The translations under genes and the position numbers were made by a program. The notes under the pieces were generated by a model that did not search any database, was not told where the DNA came from, and worked only from the letters and a program-made list of their open reading frames with translations. Below are positions 18,745-30,289 of a stretch of 64,000 nucleotides of DNA, piece by piece (within the stretch, counting starts at the first letter, position 1; every line of letters begins with the position of its first letter). This DNA is from Branchiostoma floridae (taxonomy: Eukaryota > Chordata > Leptocardii > Amphioxiformes > Branchiostomatidae), in assembly GCF_000003815.2 (NCBI RefSeq), contig NW_023365723.1, forward strand, positions 202,699 to 266,698, read 5' to 3'.

Positions 18745-20660
18745 AATGGTTGACAGCGCTTACTTTAGGGTGTCAAGTGTCTGTTCAGGGGTTCTGTAAT
18801 GCCTTGGAGTGGAGGAACAATCTGTCAGTATGTGAGAAAAGATCATGTTGATTGTGTTTGGGCAGGTCAAGTTGCATATAACATGTCTTAAAGTAATTGA
18901 ATCTGTTTCATATTGAAATTCACTTTCATCACTGCCATTGTCTCGATTTTTTATACCGTTCTGTGAATGTGACGGACCGTTGGCTGAATTTCTGCCACAT
19001 ACATAATTAATGCGGATACAGCTCTTTGTTAATCAGCGTTACATGTTAGCAGATAAATGTAAGCAAAAAGGTTTGATGAACACTGGTTTATTTTAAAAGT
19101 TATAAACACAAGTCTTATAAAATTTACTTTGCCATCTTTATTCATCAGGGCAATCTGGGAACTTCAACAGGAAAAGGACAGGTTTGTGGCTATTTTCAAC
19201 AACTTTTGATACTTTTCAGTGTTATTTCTTGTGTGAGTGAGTGAGTGAGTGAGTGACCAATGTTGCTATTTGACCGGTAAATTGAACGGAAAGTTTGAAT
19301 ACTAGCAACTGGCTGTTGGGTGTCACAGCGATCGGCGAAGGAAACTGACATTAGACATTTTACCTGAAACAGCCATGTAACTATAGATATATCTTTGTAA
19401 GGACATACGTTAACGGCAGATCAGAGTGACAACTTACGGCATGGTTAAAATGTGTCTTGTTTGACAGCAGATGAATGTTTTGCTTTTAGACTAGACCTCT
19501 TGATGATCAAGAATAACTATGACAGGGAGTACAATATCCTTATTTCTTCTTAACGAAAATAAAACAACTGTGACGGTGAAATGTAACAACATAAAAAGGG
19601 GGATCAAAGTTACAGAAGAGTAGAAAATGGTCATTCGGGCACTTCTTTGTCACAATGAATCAGATCTGACCATGTGTACCTACAATAGCCATAGGATTGC
19701 TAAAGATATTTCTGCAATAGTTGGACTATTTCTGGAGTAGTCTATTTTACACATGAATTTTACACATGAATAAAGATGATAACTCAGAAAACCACCTTCT
19801 CTTTCGTGTCTTGTCTGTATTTACTACACGCTCATGAATCTATACCAGTGTCTATAAATGACCTTAAAGTAATAGAATTTTCGAACGAAAGAGTCAGCCT
19901 TTAGATGAAAGTATTATTGTAAAGATTCACCAATTGGGATCGAGTTGCTGTCCAATGTGGCCTGCCTAACAACGGGAAAAATCGCCAAAACGTTAACATC
20001 GCGTGGAAGAGAAACAGAGGGACAGTTCGGGACCTCTTCAAGTGGGTATGGCCACCTGCATCTCATACTTTCTGTGGTGCCGTGTTTACTACGTATATGG
20101 AGTAGGGCCTTAACAGCAGCGCTCAGCATTCATGTCCACTTGTAAGCCTCCCCCCAGAGCCATGTTCTCTGGAGCAGGGCAACAACAGCAGGCAGAGCCA
20201 ACTTTTCAGAACGGCCATGCACCAGAGCTATAGTAAGGTCTCAGATAGACTTGATCAGACAGGCGATCAAATGTCTGCACAAAAAAATGTAGATTGTCGG
20301 ACTGGATCTGATGTGACTTATTGCCACAACTATGTCACATTAAGTCAGAAACATTGAGTAGAGTTGATCAAATGTTCGTGTTCACATGTATACTTTAAGT
20401 TGTGGTGATTTGATTTAGTGTCCAGGAGACGCTGCAGCCAGCAATGTTCCCAACCAATCGTGAGCTGGAACATGTGGCCATCTAATTGGTGGCCAAGTAC
20501 CACAGGTTGAAGTCGGAGAGGGCAGAACGCAGGGTGCCATGTAAGTACTTCTAAAGCCTTAATAGAATAATGTTAAAGTAGCAAATTAAGAAACATTTGA
20601 AAAACAGGTCACCTGCTTAGAGAACTATGAACAAACTAAAAGTGGATGCAAAAAGGTTTT
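18745..20660. other. No confident gene
   Basis: The stretch holds a short piece like 32085-32125 (coding sense VSVQGFCNALEWRNNL near 18780) and a GTGA microsatellite at 19232. Otherwise I see no coding or repeat signal that I can support. Confidence 0.4.
19232..19257. repeat. (GTGA)n microsatellite
   Basis: Six consecutive GTGA-type units. Confidence 0.95.
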
Positions 20661-20666
20661 TTTCAG

Positions 20667-21085
20667 CATGGTAGTAACTTAGATGGTAGTTATATTAATA
20701 TTAAGAATGATTTGAACCCACACATCTCATTATTTCCCTACCCCAACGTGGATGGGGTTCGTTTTTCATATGTTGATGCAATATGAAAGCGACTTTCAAA
20801 GATGGGGGATGGGATGGGTGACGTTGGACGGGATATTAAGGGTATTGTATTGCCAGGTAAAGCTTATCTTTTGCTTTGTTATTTATTGATGTTGATATTA
20901 ATGGTGAGTCTATTAGTGTGTTTCAAGAAAGTGAGCCAAACGCAACGTGGTGCAGTCCTCCTCTGTGCTAGTGAAAAGCAGATGAAAATCACGTGTCCTT
21001 ATTATGTTTCATATGCCATCATATTGAACAAGAGAGAAAACTCTTGAAAAGCAGTATGCTATGTATTAACTTCTTCGATGACAGT
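20667..21085 (+). pseudogene. RAG1L: RAG1-like transposase fragment, first catalytic Asp region (copy 1)
   Basis: After an acceptor TTTTTTTCAG the sequence reads NLDGSYINIKNDLNPHI and PYPNVDGVRFSYVDA, then in a shifted frame DGMGDVGRDIKGIVLPGKAY. DGMGDV is identical to the RAG1 motif that carries the first catalytic Asp (Asp600 in mouse). LPGKAY and the later weak match to the RAG1 stretch near KSSELML support the alignment. The reading frame breaks after KAY (a deletion near 20870) and again later. The same stretch recurs at 46405 and 54330. In RAG transposons this protein cuts at RSS-like termini and joins the element to new DNA; this copy cannot do so. Confidence 0.8.
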
Positions 21086-21127
21086 AAGGCTAAACATACT
21101 GTGAACGTTCTGAATAGTATGAATATA

Positions 21128-21772
21128 TAGCATCTTATTATTAAAGACGGGGTAATGCGAGTTCATATTAGTGACAGTACAAAACGTGCACACTATCTAA
21201 GTTTGCTGAGTAGTATGATAGATGAAAAGTGGGATAGGGACCAGGGGGGTCTTGCTGGAGCAGGCTCCAGATTTTGGTGTACCCTTTGAGAAGCAGTGAG
21301 TTATGAGGCTCTCCATAGTAGGTTCATACAGTATTTCAAGTAAATCCAAACAAGCTATCAGATGCTGCTCTCAGTCAGCAAGCTCATGGCGTAAAATGTG
21401 AACCCTTGCTTACCAGAGCCATGGGCACGAGGGATAGATGCTACCTATGCAGATATCAACATGGGCAACTTTTTCAAAACATTAATCAGTAGCGAAGTAG
21501 TCTGGGTTACAAGCTGGGAGAAAACAGCTGATGTAAAAGATCTATTAGATGATGCAGAGAGGAGGTTTGATGCACATCTGAAGGCTACTGTTAGACCTCA
21601 ATTCCTCTGACAGAAATGTTTTAAAATGTAGAGCAGCTGGTAGCACTTGTGAATGATCCAGCAAGAAGTGCACTCATAGATGTGTTGGGTCAGTTTTGCC
21701 AACTGAGAAGGGTGTACAGGGCCAAGTGGCCATTGATTGAAATGCCAGAGGAAGTAAAACAAATATAAGCAT
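21128..21772 (+). pseudogene. RAG1L: RAG1-like transposase fragment, zinc finger and second catalytic Asp region (copy 1)
   Basis: This stretch continues the RAG1 core order. First comes RVHISDSTKRAHYL and GLAGAGSRFWCTL, aligned with the RAG1 GSVYICTLCDA zinc-binding region. Next is the open frame 21398-21610 with GIDATYADINMGNFFKTL (RAG1: SIDALHCDIGNAAEFYKI, containing Asp708) and DDAERRFDAHLKATV. Then, in another frame, VLGQFCQLRRVYRAKWPLIE (21690-21750) aligns with the RAG1 stretch before the C-terminal domain. The third acidic residue (Glu962 region, SEGNE) is missing, and stops, a deletion near 21337 and frame changes are present. It pairs with 46985-47430. Confidence 0.85.
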
Positions 21773-22044
21773 GTAGCAGCGGAAAAGGCAACTAACATGT
21801 GCACCCATTTTCCATGTGAACACTGTACCACAAAATAATCGAGCATATCAGACATACTATAATAATAAATTCATGTTGCTAGATAAGTGAGATAAAAAAA
21901 TATCCAATATATGAAATCCTGTAATTTGTGATTAGCAAACATCAGCTACTGAAGGTTTGATTTCATTGGTGCCATTGTGTGTGCACGTGGTGATAACGTT
22001 TTAATAAGCAATGTTTCTACTGAGACAGGAGTGCAAGTCATGCC

Positions 22045-22503
22045 ATGACTCTGCTTAACAAACAGCGCTCTTTATATCTCTATTCTGTGAGAAGTACAGT
22101 CTATTGTTTGGTGCCACATCATTTTAGTGTTTTAGACTTTGGAGTCCATGCCGGTGATCAGTTGGCCACCCACCCTTTCCTTCACTTTGTGAACTCTGAG
22201 ACAATAGAGAGAAAGAACAAGGAGGTATCATTTGGGGATCCAAAGGGTTGGAGGAGTCCCCGTAGCAAATGGGCAGAACAGGAGTCTCTTTTTTTTTTAA
22301 ATAAATATAATGATCAGGAAGATTTTTTTCTAATTTGTATAATGAACAGCCTGATAAGCTTCCTGATATTTTTGCATTCTGTTGTACCAGGCATCTATAA
22401 CATCTTTGGGGATATCAGTTGTGCAAGCTGCTGGGAAATAAGATGGATCCGACCTGCGTCTTCAACGCTACATTCAAAGTATAATCAACGAGGACGAGAT
22501 TGA
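22045..22503 (+). CDS. Uncharacterised 152-codon open frame
   Basis: The first two-thirds have plausible coding features (VLDFGVHAGDQLATHPFLHF, then GDPKGWRSPRSKWAEQES), while the last third is hydrophobic and looks like translated intron (a poly-T run at 22289). I do not recognise it. It lies directly downstream of the RAG1-like remnant but shows no match to RAG1 or to the kelch repeats of RAG2. Confidence 0.3.
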   Translation: MTLLNKQRSLYLYSVRSTVYCLVPHHFSVLDFGVHAGDQLATHPFLHFVNSETIERKNKEVSFGDPKGWRSPRSKWAEQESLFFLNKYNDQEDFFLICIMNSLISFLIFLHSVVPGIYNIFGDISCASCWEIRWIRPASSTLHSKYNQRGRD

Positions 22504-22875
22504 TCGCAAACGCATTGAAGAAGATCAGCAAACAACACTTCTTGAGCATAAGTGGAAATTGGTTTTGAAAGTGGTTCTGCATAATGGCGGCAAAGCAGAC
22601 AGATGACCTGGAGGATGCTATTGATTGGGTATTGGAGTACCCAGATAGAGGTCTGATTATTCATTGAAATATCAAATTAAATGTACTCAGTCTGGAAACG
22701 TTGCATGAGATTTCTGCCAAGTTACAATGGGCCACTTCAAACATTGAGAGAACAGAGGCAGAGATAAGAAACATACCGGCAAGAAAAAGACCACCCAGAA
22801 ATGTTATGGCTGACCTTCAGCACGGTTTGGCTGACTTGCACTCTACTTCTCTTCATGTTAAAGAATCTCCTTGAA
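22442..22875 (+). pseudogene. Uncharacterised gene fragment in three frames
   Basis: Coding pieces follow one another: LQRYIQSIINEDEIDRKRIE with EDQQTTLLEHKWKLVLKVVL, then DDLEDAIDWVLEYPDRGLI, then LNVLSLETLHEISAKLQWAT to NVMADLQHGLADLHSTSLHV and TGA. Two frame changes separate them. All three are charged, helical-looking segments, apparently of one protein. Family not recognised. Confidence 0.35.
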
Positions 22876-22901
22876 TATAACACCATAATAGTACATTAGT
22901 T

Positions 22902-22918
22902 TGGGGGGGGGGGGGGGG
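22902..22918. repeat. Poly-G tract
   Basis: About 17 consecutive G bases, a potential G-quadruplex site. Similar but shorter tracts lie near 7342-7367, 52682-52692 and 56430. Confidence 0.85.
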
Positions 22919-23023
22919 TAATTGTAGCAGAAAAGGTAAATGAAACTTTATCAATACTCCCTTTTTGGCTGCAATGAGTTTCGATTTGAATAAACCAGTT
23001 CCAGTAGGAATGTCCCTGACAAG

Positions 23024-23472
23024 ATGGCCGCAATAAAAATCAAAGATGGGGCAAAAGTCACGTTAGTCCAGCGTCACAATATGACCATGACAGTAGAGGA
23101 GGCTTTCGAAATGTATCAAAAACTCTACACAGAGGACAAACTGGACCTGACTTCCTTTCACAAGCTGCGCCCTGTTCAGGTCAAGAGAGTATCAGAGAAA
23201 CAGGAGTACCTGCTTGTGTCCTTCCCCAATACCATATAATACAATTGGAGATGACAGTCCTAAGTTCTTCTGGCCACCGAGAAAGGCAAAAGAGAACACT
23301 GATATTACTTGTTTTTGATTCCAATTTACAGATAGAGCCAGACAACAGTTCTAATGGCCGCCATTACACAGTATCTGGATGTAAGGATGTTAATATGAAG
23401 TATAATGTCTACTACAATACACACTTTGCCACAAAGCCATCGTACAAAAAGCGAGGTAAGAAAACCCGCTGA
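23024..23472 (+). pseudogene. Exons of an unknown transposon-like family
   Basis: The frame 23024-23239 reads KDGAKVTLVQRHNMTMTVEE and FHKLRPVQVKRVSEKQEYLL. The pattern M-T-V-x-E-A-x-x-x-Y...L-x-x-F-x-K-L-R-P-x-x-V recalls N-terminal parts of large cnidarian/lancelet transposon genes. A second frame (23245-23472) follows, with NGRHYTVSGCKDVNMKYNVY. No catalytic motif is visible. A GTAAGA donor at 23456 suggests a real exon end. Confidence 0.35.
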
Positions 23473-24033
23473 ATGCTGTTTTGACAGATCACACCACGTA
23501 ATTTGAAGGCCTATGGTCATACAAAGTATGCAATGGGTACCCTGTTGTACATGTTTTTCATCAGAATACATACAATCCTCCCCCCAAAGCTGGCCCCTAA
23601 TTTGTCCACCAAAAATTGACATCTGCATTGACTTGGTATCTGAACCTATTGTCTGTATAATAATCTGGACATAGAGGTATAGATGACAGGAGGTGGCACC
23701 AGATTGAATTACAACCCGATACCATTACATCGTGGCCTTAGTTTACGAGTCACGTAGTATAGTGAACGTATAGAAAGTTCAAACACACATCGTATTTATA
23801 GAATTAGAATAGGTCCTGGAAGGCTACGTGCTTCTCCAAAGGTGGCATTTTCGATTTGAATCCACGAAAGTAACCACCTGCGACACGCTGGCAGAAAATG
23901 AGAAACAGACTAATCGTGTTTTGGTAACCCCTCAGGTACGCGGGGTCATAGTTCACGTAGCGCGGGAACCGAAACCCACACCACACCAGACTGTGCTTGA
24001 TTTTCTATATTTGTGCCCGAATAGTGATGTCTG

Positions 24034-24246
24034 TAAAGAAAAAACGCCACCGGGTCAAGGCAAATGGACTCAGGAACAAAGGCCCTGCTTGCGCTATGGG
24101 GACAGGAGGAGACGCAGAGTAAACTCAGCAAAGTTCATAAAAACAAGGAAATATTCGAGCAGATCTCAAGTGGCATGGTACAGATTGGTTTCGACAAATC
24201 TTGCGAACAATGCAGAACGAAAGTTAAGAAGCTGAAGCCCAGGTAC
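24034..24246 (+). CDS. Myb/SANT-like DNA-binding domain exon
   Basis: The open stretch contains SGTKALLALWGQEETQSKL, HKNKEIFEQISSGMVQIGF and KSCEQCRTKVKKLKPRY. This matches the trihelix/Myb_DNA-bind_4 pattern (W-x-x-x-E-T-x-x-L-L-x-L-W; N-K-x-x-Y/F-x-x-I; Q-C-R-x-K-x-K-x-L-K), found in host regulators and as the second protein of PIF/Harbinger transposons. The exon probably ends at the GTACCT donor (24242). A Harbinger transposase fragment lies 2.2 kb downstream, so both may come from one element. An exon-like stretch at 24402 onward may be the next exon. Confidence 0.7.
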
Positions 24247-24401
24247 CTGATTTTTCAGTGATTATGAGCTGAGTCATGCAAGACGAATGTCTGAAGGAAC
24301 AAGAAACCGGAGTGAAACCAGATTTTTACATTTTTTTTATCCTGACAACATTGTAAAAATGTCCTCTTAGATGTAAAACCAGGCATCCTTCTGTGTTTCA
24401 G

Positions 24402-24545
24402 GTTTGAGACTGAAGCCAACATCTACAACATCAGCACCCTCCATAGAGGTGGGCATTACAGCAGCAATATGGGGGCTACAGAAGGAAAGCACAGAATGCA
24501 GGAAAAGCTGCTCACAATGTCCCCATTTGTTTTATTTATTTTCAA
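24402..24545 (+). CDS. Possible exon following the SANT-like exon
   Basis: An acceptor (CTGTGTTTCAG) at 24391-24401 opens a stretch reading RLKPTSTTSAPSIEVGITAA in one frame and FETEANIYNISTLHRGG in another. The low-complexity Ser/Thr part would fit the linker after a SANT domain. Weak. Confidence 0.25.
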
Positions 24546-24749
24546 GAGTTCGCATTACAGCACGAACAAGAGCAAAAGGAAAGACATTTGTGGCCTTGAT
24601 ATCCAGCAAACCCATCTAACTTAGCTAAACAAGCCCCCACTGAGCCAGAGGCACAGTCCCCGAAGTCTGGGTTTCCAAGAGGCTTGGCAGCTGTAAGAGC
24701 AGACCTGACTAACAACCCTGGGTAAGCTGGAGGTCCTGCCGTTGCCAAC

Positions 24750-26400
24750 AGTTTTGCTCTGCATATTTTTAGGTGTATGGAATATTAAATTGCATCAACT
24801 GCTGCTGCTCTCAGCAAGGTACTGAAAGTGAGGTCTCAGCATCCTGCTCTGGTGATTTGCTGCTTCAGAGAGCACCAGACCCAAGTGCCATGCTGTAAAC
24901 CCTCTGAGTGACCTGTGAAAAAAAGAAAAACAAATTTATTTCTATTTAGCGCGGAAGAGACTAAAAATAGAGCTGTGAGCCTCAACAAGTTTTAAGTATT
25001 GATGCACGGGTTTCGGTACAAATCAGGTACTTGCGTCCTATAAAACGCCCTGCTGTCCTTACACTGACCAATATGGTGACTCCGAATGAACACAACGACT
25101 AAGATAGGACGCGTGTGAGCCGGCCACGCCACACCGGTCCTTTGACGCTACAAGTCAGCAACAGAAACGGGCCTTCACTCATGAAAATCACAAAAATTTA
25201 GTCCACACCCTCCAGGTTCAACACAGTAAGTACACCATACCGGTAGTGACGAGTATTTTGGCCAAAATATCGTTTTCCTCGTCCCGACATTTTCAATTTC
25301 AACGCCAAAAATTTTCCCCAACATACGTGCGGCCGCCATGAACCTCACAACAAAAACAACTTTTTCCTCAACAGTAGTAATTTTGAAGCTCCAACCTACA
25401 ATGTAACATCTTACCACCGAACCAGACATACTATAAGATAACTGCTGAGCTTTTTTGAGGGAAAAATAAGACAAAATACAAAGACAACTGCTGCTGTTGC
25501 AAATGTCCACCCCTCACCTCACAACGACCGCCCTGTACTGACAAGTTCCACACGGAACTTCTCTTGTATCAGTGCGCGTCAACATCTGTGATATCGCTAA
25601 GCTCTTAATGAAAGAGTTAGGTACAGCTTACCTCGTCAAAAATTGAAATAATATAGACAAGAACAAACATGACTATCCAATGCAGCGACATATTAGTCAA
25701 ACATTTATTTCTTACCCGGACTATTTTATGACGGCGCGTGTGTACATTCCGTCTGGGAGGGTATTCGATGGAGCCTGAATGATGACGTAAGAAGACCACA
25801 GAGGCTTACTAGGGGGTTTTAGAGGTACCGCTCTTTAATAATAAACGTGACACACAATGAACCAAAGACTGGGCTTCTTGATGACAAAATCAAGATACTG
25901 CTATCAGCATCATTTCCCTTTAAACTGCCATCAATCTGTGGCGCGAAAACGTTCGATACTATGAGGTGTTCCGGACCGTGTGATTAAAAGCCGCATGACA
26001 AAGGCTTCGAAATTGTATCTCACGGGCTTCCATTGAGTACAAAAGAACTTCGTAGGCTCTTCCTATCGCGCTTTGGCATCGCAGCAAATCAAGATTCAGT
26101 AGAATCTTATGACACTCGTTCTGTGCGTTTCAAATGTTAAAGTTACTAGTTTAATATTAGCTGAACTCTGCCCTCAATGTGAACTCAATGCGCTTCCTCT
26201 CGACAGAGCCTTTGCACCGCAACAAATCAAGATGTTATGAACTTTCATTTCTTGTTTCATTTCATTAGCTGACCTCAGGTGAACTCGAAGTGAGATCGAA
26301 GCATGTTCCGTTAACCAGTTCCAAGCCTGTTCCTTTACCCGGTTCTTTTGTTCGAATGAATAATGTTTTGTCTCAATGTGCATTAAGGACAGTTTTTTTT
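24750..26400. other. No confident feature
   Basis: Only minus-strand open frames without motifs are seen (for example 25175-25510). A poly-T tract lies at 26393-26408. Confidence 0.4.
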
Positions 26401-26416
26401 TTTTTTTTGCTCTCAA

Positions 26417-26932
26417 GTTTTTTCGTGGGACGATGTCCTCAACAACTTTACGGACAAGGACTGGCTTGAAAACTTCAGGATGAGATGGGTCACCTTTGAT
26501 TTCATTTGTAGGGAGCTAGGAGGACGGCTGACACGACGGAATACGCGGTTTAGGGAAGCAATTTCTGTGACCAAGCGAGTGGGCGTGGCGCTATGGTACC
26601 TGGCCACGAGGGCCGACTACAGAATCCTTTCACATCTGTTTGGAGTAGGACGGTCCTCAGTTTGTACCATAGTCCACGAGACGGTGTGTGCAGCTTTAGT
26701 CCGCTACATGAACATCCTGAGAGGAGACCGACTGTGTGATAATATTAGAGAGCTCGCCGACAAGACCGGCTTTCCACAGTGTGCCGGTGCGTTCGATGGC
26801 ACGCATATCCCAATCATCGCACCAAGTGATGACCATTCAGCTTACTTCAACAGAAAAGGCTGGCATTACTTAGATCTAGGCGTCCGGACCGTCATGAACT
26901 GTTCAATTGTAAGACAAAATAATGCAACATGA
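26417..26932 (+). pseudogene. PIF/Harbinger (HARBI1-like) transposase, N-terminal half
   Basis: The frame covers about 170 residues: MRWVTFDFICRELGGRL, FREAISVTKRVGVALWYLAT, YRILSHLFGVGRSSVCTIVH, and then GFPQCAGAFDGTHIPI, which carries the first catalytic Asp of the DDE_Tnp_4 domain, followed by YFNRKGWHY. This is the classic HARBI1 layout (helix-turn-helix, then G-x-x-D-G-T-H-I). After GWHY the sequence diverges and stops, so the second Asp (usually G-S-V-H-D) and the Glu are missing. It encodes a nuclease that moves the element with a SANT partner, here truncated and inactive. Confidence 0.9.
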
Positions 26933-27323
26933 TGCGAAAAACGGTTTGAGGTATCTGATGTACATTGTCTAATTTCATCTCGCTTTGGCGACACATGTGC
27001 GAGAGGCTGTTTTTTTCTGTCATAATCGTTTAATTACGCCGGAAACTCGGTAACCTGATACCCACTGCAACCGGACAGTGCGCGTAGCAACTGGACCCTA
27101 GCAACCGAACACCGTTGTAAGCTTGAACCGTTAGCTTGTAGGCCATCAGACGCAAAGTTACACATCGCGTCAGTGACAGAGCTCGAAGATTATTTTAACA
27201 AAATTATATACACATACTGGAAAAATGAAAGCCAACTATTGATAAGCGTTCAAAAAGAGATAGGTGTAAGCTAAGTTTTGCTTTTAAAATTGGCTTTGTT
27301 AATGAAATGCACCCGTATATCAG

Positions 27324-27548
27324 TTGCCTCGTCTTTACCTAGGTGGCTCCAATGCAGCCGCGTCACCTTCGACTGTTACCGCTGCACCTGTGTCCACTTT
27401 GTCTACCGCTAGTGCAACTGCTTCCACGTCAGCGGCAGTTAAGCTGAGCTCTTCCAAGGATGAGGATGTCTGCATAATTTGGCAAGAATTAGGATTAAAC
27501 CGACTGAAATGTTGCCTTTGTAGTTGCTTATTTGCATTTCATGGGTAA
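27324..27548 (+). CDS. Ser/Thr/Ala-rich open frame
   Basis: The open frame starts near a TTACCTAG acceptor and reads low-complexity ASPSTVTAAPVSTLSTASAT, then KLSSSKDEDVCIIWQELGL. It may be a linker exon of a transposon gene; no family recognised. Confidence 0.25.
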   Translation: MPRLYLGGSNAAASPSTVTAAPVSTLSTASATASTSAAVKLSSSKDEDVCIIWQELGLNRLKCCLCSCLFAFHG

Positions 27549-28153
27549 GTTGCAATTGGTAAAATTCAAAAGAGCCAATGTCCGTGTTCAACTATACTGA
27601 GTATATAACGACACCAAGGCACACATTTGAGAACAGTATGAAAAGTGGTTATATGATTTAGCTAACTTAACAAGTTACATCTTAGTGCACGTATCAGGCT
27701 TTTTGGATGTTTTCTTTACTGACTACAACGTATGGACGTCTTACAGGGCGAGGCTGTAACGTTAACCCGGTTAACGATATCTACCGAGGACATGCTCAGA
27801 ATGATGCCAGGGAAGTTGCTGAATGACCAGGTTAACTTCTGTTGCTCTTAATTTGTGCTATGTGTCATAAATGTACATATATGGGCGTAGCGCATGATTG
27901 ATAAGTGACGGATTTCATTTACATGCTGTCAATAAAACTTTACGAGCCTGTCCATTTTTCGATTTTACAGAATATTAATGTCTACATGGACATGATTGTA
28001 CAGAGAGGTAAACTACAGGTGGGTGAATTAGATAATAACTTTTAAATTTCAGCATACATTTATTTCACGTGTGTGCCAATTGTCTGCCAACTGTATAATC
28101 TATCTAATTAAAAAGAAAATGATCTGTTTCGAAGATTTTATAAATATATGTCG

Positions 28154-28183
28154 ATGGCATTAAGAGCAAACTCTTAATGCCAT
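28154..28183. other. Perfect 13-bp hairpin
   Basis: ATGGCATTAAGAG, a CAAA loop, then CTCTTAATGCCAT: a perfect 13-base inverted repeat with a 4-base loop. It sits at the 5' side of a short open frame (28188-28439). Function unknown. Confidence 0.9.
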
Positions 28184-28430
28184 AACAATGTGTATGGATA
28201 TGTGTTATCGTTGTTTGCCTTTGCAAGAGGAAATAGTGATCGACAGAAAGAGAGTCTATCCAGAGGCAATTCCGGGACGAACAAGTTATAAATCATACTT
28301 TGAATTTGTTAAAAATTTTGTTGATGTTTTATGTATGTCTTGTGCATCCATGACTTCTGTCCCATTGCTTGGTTTCCACAGTAAAGGTTTACACATTATC
28401 TTATCTTTTTTCCTACAGCAGTGGCCTTTA

Positions 28431-29236
28431 AAAAAGTAGTGTCCTGAAGAATTTATTACAAGTAGGCTGCTTACTGCTTGTGTTCTTTTTCCTTTAGGTA
28501 CCATGACAGCATTCTGTCACGAAGAGCTCTGAATTGTGCTTCACCTATTGAAGTACATTATAGTAGCCAGCTCGTGTCTTTCCCAGAGTGCTGTTACCAC
28601 TGTGGCACGCAGGTCGACTAACAGGTTTTGCAGGAAGAGGACATGAGCATCGATGGAGAGTAGGTAGAAACAACCCCTTCACACAAAAAATCGCAATCAA
28701 CCAGAATGCCGTCTGAATGAAAATTCTTTGTATATTCTAAACATTTAAAGTCTTCTAGAGTCCAGACTTAGGAGGCTATCTGTGCGCCTCTGAAAGGTTA
28801 CCTTAATAAGGAAAGAATCAGTTGATGCGAGCGGAGAAAGTTGTCTGAAGTCTACTGATGATGTGCCCTTGGCAGAAATTCATCCAAAAGCGTACGTTGG
28901 AACAAACGGAACAACGTGGGGGTCGAACTTAATGCACCTGAGGAGGAAATGTCCAGTGGAAGTTGAGATCGACCTGTCACCGGACAATGTCCAATACAGC
29001 AAACCAGTCCGGAAACTATGTGCTTGGGTAGGGGACAGTACAACATATTTCATGGATTGCACAATGAAGGGAGACGCCATGAAAGTGACACAAAACCGTG
29101 ACTACCCATTCCAGATTTATGAACTCCAGTGGATACAGTCCTTCAAAGATCAATTCAAGCATGCCAAAGAACAATGGTGTGACGAAAAGGGGATTTTTGC
29201 CGGGTAGGGAGATTGCGACAGGAAGTGAGGTGGTGG
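28431..29236 (+). repeat. Repeat R, copy 2, with its longest open frame
   Basis: Closely similar to 2588-3421. The frame 28863-29207 (114 codons) is open: IHPKAYVGTNGTTWGSNLMH, KPVRKLCAWVGDSTTYFMDC and MKVTQNRDYPFQIYELQWIQ, ending in a Lys/Glu-rich helix. Coding composition is good, but I cannot assign a family. In copy 1 this region is followed by a piggyBac fragment; here it is followed by a LINE 3' end, so the association is not constant. Confidence 0.7.
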
Positions 29237-29429
29237 AGTACTCTCCAAAGTAGAGGTTAGGCTCATAGCAGTTTGCTGGCTAAAAGTAGGATGAGCCAGA
29301 AGGTACCCCAGTTCAGGAAGTTGCCATGGACATCTCTACAATGCATATATACAACAGTCAGTCTCCCAAACAAAGGCACCTGGTTCCCAGGCAGTTTTGC
29401 AGTCGCTTCACTAACAGTCACCACAGCCA

Positions 29430-29675
29430 TTGACAATTCTTGTGGCTCACCACATAGCGGTAAGGGATGCAGAGATTATCAGGCTTAGGGCGGAGAACAA
29501 CCTGCTCCGCACCTTCGTTAAGTTCTTTATGACCCCTCGATGCAGGACCACCATTTACAATAACAGCTTCATACTCTACACTTCCAGGCTCTGGAACAGC
29601 CTTCTAAAACACGTCACTGACTCTCCCACTCTCCGGGAGTGCAAGGCCCGCTGCAAAACCCACCTTTTGTCATGA
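29430..29675 (+). pseudogene. LINE ORF2 C-terminal end
   Basis: From about 29535 the frame reads TTIYNNSFILYTSRLWNSLL and LRECKARCKTHLLS before TGA. S-F-x-x-Y-T-x-R-L-W-N-S-L is the characteristic last segment of reverse-transcriptase ORF2 in many non-LTR retrotransposons. The AT-rich 250 bases after the stop would be its 3' UTR. It is 5'-truncated, as is normal for dead LINE insertions. Confidence 0.8.
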
Positions 29676-30289
29676 CATTTCAAAGTGTAAAGTTCTGCTG
29701 TTTTGACAGCTTTGCTAATCGTTTCCATGTCGTTTACGTTATATTTTGATTTATTTCATCTTGATACCTACATTCATATAAGTGAAATGTTCAAAACATT
29801 CATATGGACAAGTACGTATATATGTATATGCTGGCAATCAAATGGCATTCCAAAATAGTCTTATGTTTCTTAATTTCTTTTGACGTATTGCGTTTCTTAT
29901 ATCCGTCAACATGTATCTATTTAATGAATGATTAAAACAGACTCATGGTTTTTTATTACTACAATTTTTTTACCATTATTATAACATTTGCCATTGCTTT
30001 CTTGTTTACCATTATTCACAGTGAACTTGCCATATCATACAAAAGGAAGCCACGCCATGTGGACACTGAAGAAGAATTTGGACATCAGTCACGAGACGCC
30101 ATCAGAACAAATGAAAAGATCTATGGATGATGATGACGCACAGTATCAGGAAACTATTGACTGCAAGTTAGGGGAATGGAAGTTGCTAGAGAACTCTGCA
30201 ATTTCTATTGATCCAAACTTGACTTGTGATGATGGAGTAGCTCGAGCAGCACAAGAAGCTGGTGGAGGTGACGCTTTGAGCTGAGACAG

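Noticed and set aside
22045-22503. RAG2-like partner next to the RAG1-like relic
   Set aside because: No kelch repeat signature (paired Gly, Tyr, Trp spacing) is present, and the hydrophobic end looks like translated intron.
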